Shown here: positions 21,666 through 22,906 of the stretch, piece after piece | Layout of the letters: every line of letters begins with the position of its first letter | Position numbering within the stretch: the stretch's first letter is position 1 | Origin: a virus | Length of the DNA: 22,906 bases | Strand: one strand, 5' to 3' | Virus record (IMG/VR): IMGVR_UViG_3300033571_010228 | Coordinates: 1 to 22,906 of that record | Notes under the pieces: model-generated | Database searches by the model: none | Told to the model about the DNA's origin: nothing | Seen by the model: the letters and a program-made list of their open reading frames with translations, nothing else | Made by a program: the position numbers and the translations under genes

Positions 21666-22906
21666 GATATTTTCTTTTCTTAAAGTTATCGGAATATTGA
21701 TCAAAGATTCCCTGATATTGATTTCGTTCTATTTCAATATCACTATCTTCATGCTGTCGATGCACAAGTATAGGGTTAGTGAATAAAGCTTTACAATCTT
21801 CATAAAAATAATTCCAAATATTATCAGCTTCAACTACAACTGGATAATTTAATTCTAATAGTTTTTTAGCACCTGACTTAGATATCATATAAGCGTGCGT
21901 ACCATGAACATAATCTAGCGTTTGCGTTGGATAATGTGATTTATGTATTGTCGTTTGTCCTATAGAAAACTCAACTTTATCTAGATAAGTAATAGATTCT
22001 TTTTCTATTAATCTATATGGTGATTGTTTAGTTTTTAATTTACCATTAAAAAATTGATTAGACGAAAAACTACCTAAAATTAAAAAATCAAATTTGTTTG
22101 GTTCCAAATTAAAGTCTTTAATGAACTGTTTAAATTCTAGAGTTAACTCTGCATCATCTTCTAAAATTATAGCATATTCTAAATTTTGTTCTATTATTTT
22201 TTTAGCAATTTCTACATGTGATAATGCGCAAGCGATTTCAGTTTTTTTTAATTCTCTGTGTATTAAAACAGATTTTTCTTTATTATAAATTTTACTAGTA
22301 TCATTAGGTAATTTTTTACCATCAACAGCTTTTACAATTTCATAATTCTTAATACCAATATTTGCTAACCTACCTTCTATTAATTGTTTCCTATCAGGTC
22401 TACGCTCAAGGTTAACTACAAAAATAGGAAGTTTATTATCTAATGTAGTTGGTTCATATGGATTGTATTTAAATTTATTTTTAAATTCATCTGAATTACA
22501 CATACCAGCTTGTATATCAGTTAATGATATGCGCGAATTTAAATAGTGATTTAAGCCGCTTTCGTCAGCTTCTCTACCTAACATTGTTCTATATAAGCGT
22601 TGTATTTCTTGTTTTCTATTCATTGTCTTCAATCCATTATAGTACACTTGTGTTTCATCGCTTTTACGTTGTCTTATTTCATCAGGAGCTTTAGTTATAG
22701 ACCCTTCATTAAACATTAATCTCTCACCCCTTATAATAGTAGAGTCATCATCTACATAATATGTTGCTTTATTGTGAATTAAATCACACGATAAGATTAA
22801 ATCTTCCCAACCAAATGTAGTTTTATATCCACCAATTTCTTTTAGTTTTTTAGTTTTTATTGCAGAGTTTAATATACCACCAAATGAAAAATACGATAAA
22901 TTATAA
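21646..22906 (-). CDS. Multidomain glycosyltransferase: GT-A C-terminal part + DUF4214-like + GT25 (5' end beyond window)
   Basis: The reading frame stays open from the stop at 21646 to the right edge, giving 419 visible residues. The first 63 visible residues include 'FSFGGILNSAIKTKKLKEIG' and 'TTFGWEDLILSCDLIH'. That matches the C-terminal W-E-D region of family-2-like transferases. Next, at visible residues about 95-145, is a DUF4214-like stretch ('IQRLYRTMLGREADESGLNH' ... 'SDEFKNKF'). Then follows a GT25 (LPS-type) domain with 'LPIFVVNLERRPDRKQLIEG', 'ACALSHVEIAKKI' and ILEDDAELT, and a C-terminus ending YHADFGT. An ATG at 22716 behind a GGGGTGAGAG stretch could yield a shorter DUF4214-GT25 product, but homology runs through it. 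Fusion of two transferases suggests consecutive glycan steps. Confidence 0.8.
   Translation of the reverse strand, partial: YNLSYFSFGGILNSAIKTKKLKEIGGYKTTFGWEDLILSCDLIHNKATYYVDDDSTIIRGERLMFNEGSITKAPDEIRQRKSDETQVYYNGLKTMNRKQEIQRLYRTMLGREADESGLNHYLNSRISLTDIQAGMCNSDEFKNKFKYNPYEPTTLDNKLPIFVVNLERRPDRKQLIEGRLANIGIKNYEIVKAVDGKKLPNDTSKIYNKEKSVLIHRELKKTEIACALSHVEIAKKIIEQNLEYAIILEDDAELTLEFKQFIKDFNLEPNKFDFLILGSFSSNQFFNGKLKTKQSPYRLIEKESITYLDKVEFSIGQTTIHKSHYPTQTLDYVHGTHAYMISKSGAKKLLELNYPVVVEADNIWNYFYEDCKALFTNPILVHRQHEDSDIEIERNQYQGIFDQYSDNFKKRKYHADFGT

Noticed and set aside
1-22906. tRNA genes, insertion sequences or integration sites
   Set aside because: I saw no cloverleaf-like sequence, transposase, integrase or terminal inverted repeats. 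Non-coding gaps are all under about 100 bases.

Overview
This window looks like part of the late (virion-structure) region of a T4-like myovirus. Every supported gene lies on the minus strand, so transcription runs from high to low coordinates. The T4-type neck, tail-completion and terminase genes are recognisable. The AT-rich sequence and fibre families built on '[11 protein letters not shown]', Mtd-N and 'MPLPTSGPIS' modules point to a marine T4-like phage, of the cyanophage or pelagiphage kind. The sequence alone does not identify the host.

Layout in the direction of transcription. (1) 22906 to 16890 is a glycan-modification cassette. It holds a multidomain glycosyltransferase cut by the window edge, two paralogous DXD glycosyltransferases, a small GT-A-like protein, a chimeric remnant ORF, a GalE-like epimerase, an FkbM-type methyltransferase and a cytidylyltransferase-cupin fusion. 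Most of these genes overlap or nearly touch. (2) 16886 to 9969 is a tail-fibre and adhesin operon. It starts at a perfect T4 late promoter (TATAAATA) and carries an Mtd-N protein, a small conserved virion-type protein, a 689-aa DUF285/BspA-like leucine-rich-repeat protein, a 70-aa protein, a 520-aa repeat fibre, two tandem glycine-rich gp38-like adhesins and a 74-aa protein. (3) 9950 to 1 starts at a second perfect late promoter. It carries a Dps-like miniferritin, neck genes 13 and 14, two very long fibre-like proteins (1521 and 553 aa), gene 15 and the N-terminal 230 residues of terminase gene 17. No gene 16 lies between 15 and 17.

The most notable regulatory observation is that both late promoters have the same design. 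The 3' half of the TATAAATA box begins the 5' arm of an inverted repeat, and the 3' arm covers the likely Shine-Dalgarno sequence of the first gene. Read-through RNA would fold and hide the ribosome site. RNA started at the late promoter would lack most or all of the 5' arm and stay translatable. This is the logic known for T4 genes e, soc and 49. At the dps locus the same hairpin has a seven-U tail and could also terminate the upstream operon.

The most notable structural observation is evidence of ongoing rearrangement in host-interaction genes. An 83-bp copy of the epimerase 5' end flanks one glycosyltransferase and has created a chimeric ORF. A 446-bp duplication is shared by the two long fibres. 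A 72-bp perfect repeat is shared by the two adhesins, and the leucine-rich-repeat and fibre genes carry near-perfect internal repeats. The inferred picture is a recombining receptor-recognition module beside genes that could decorate the virion or alter host surface glycans.
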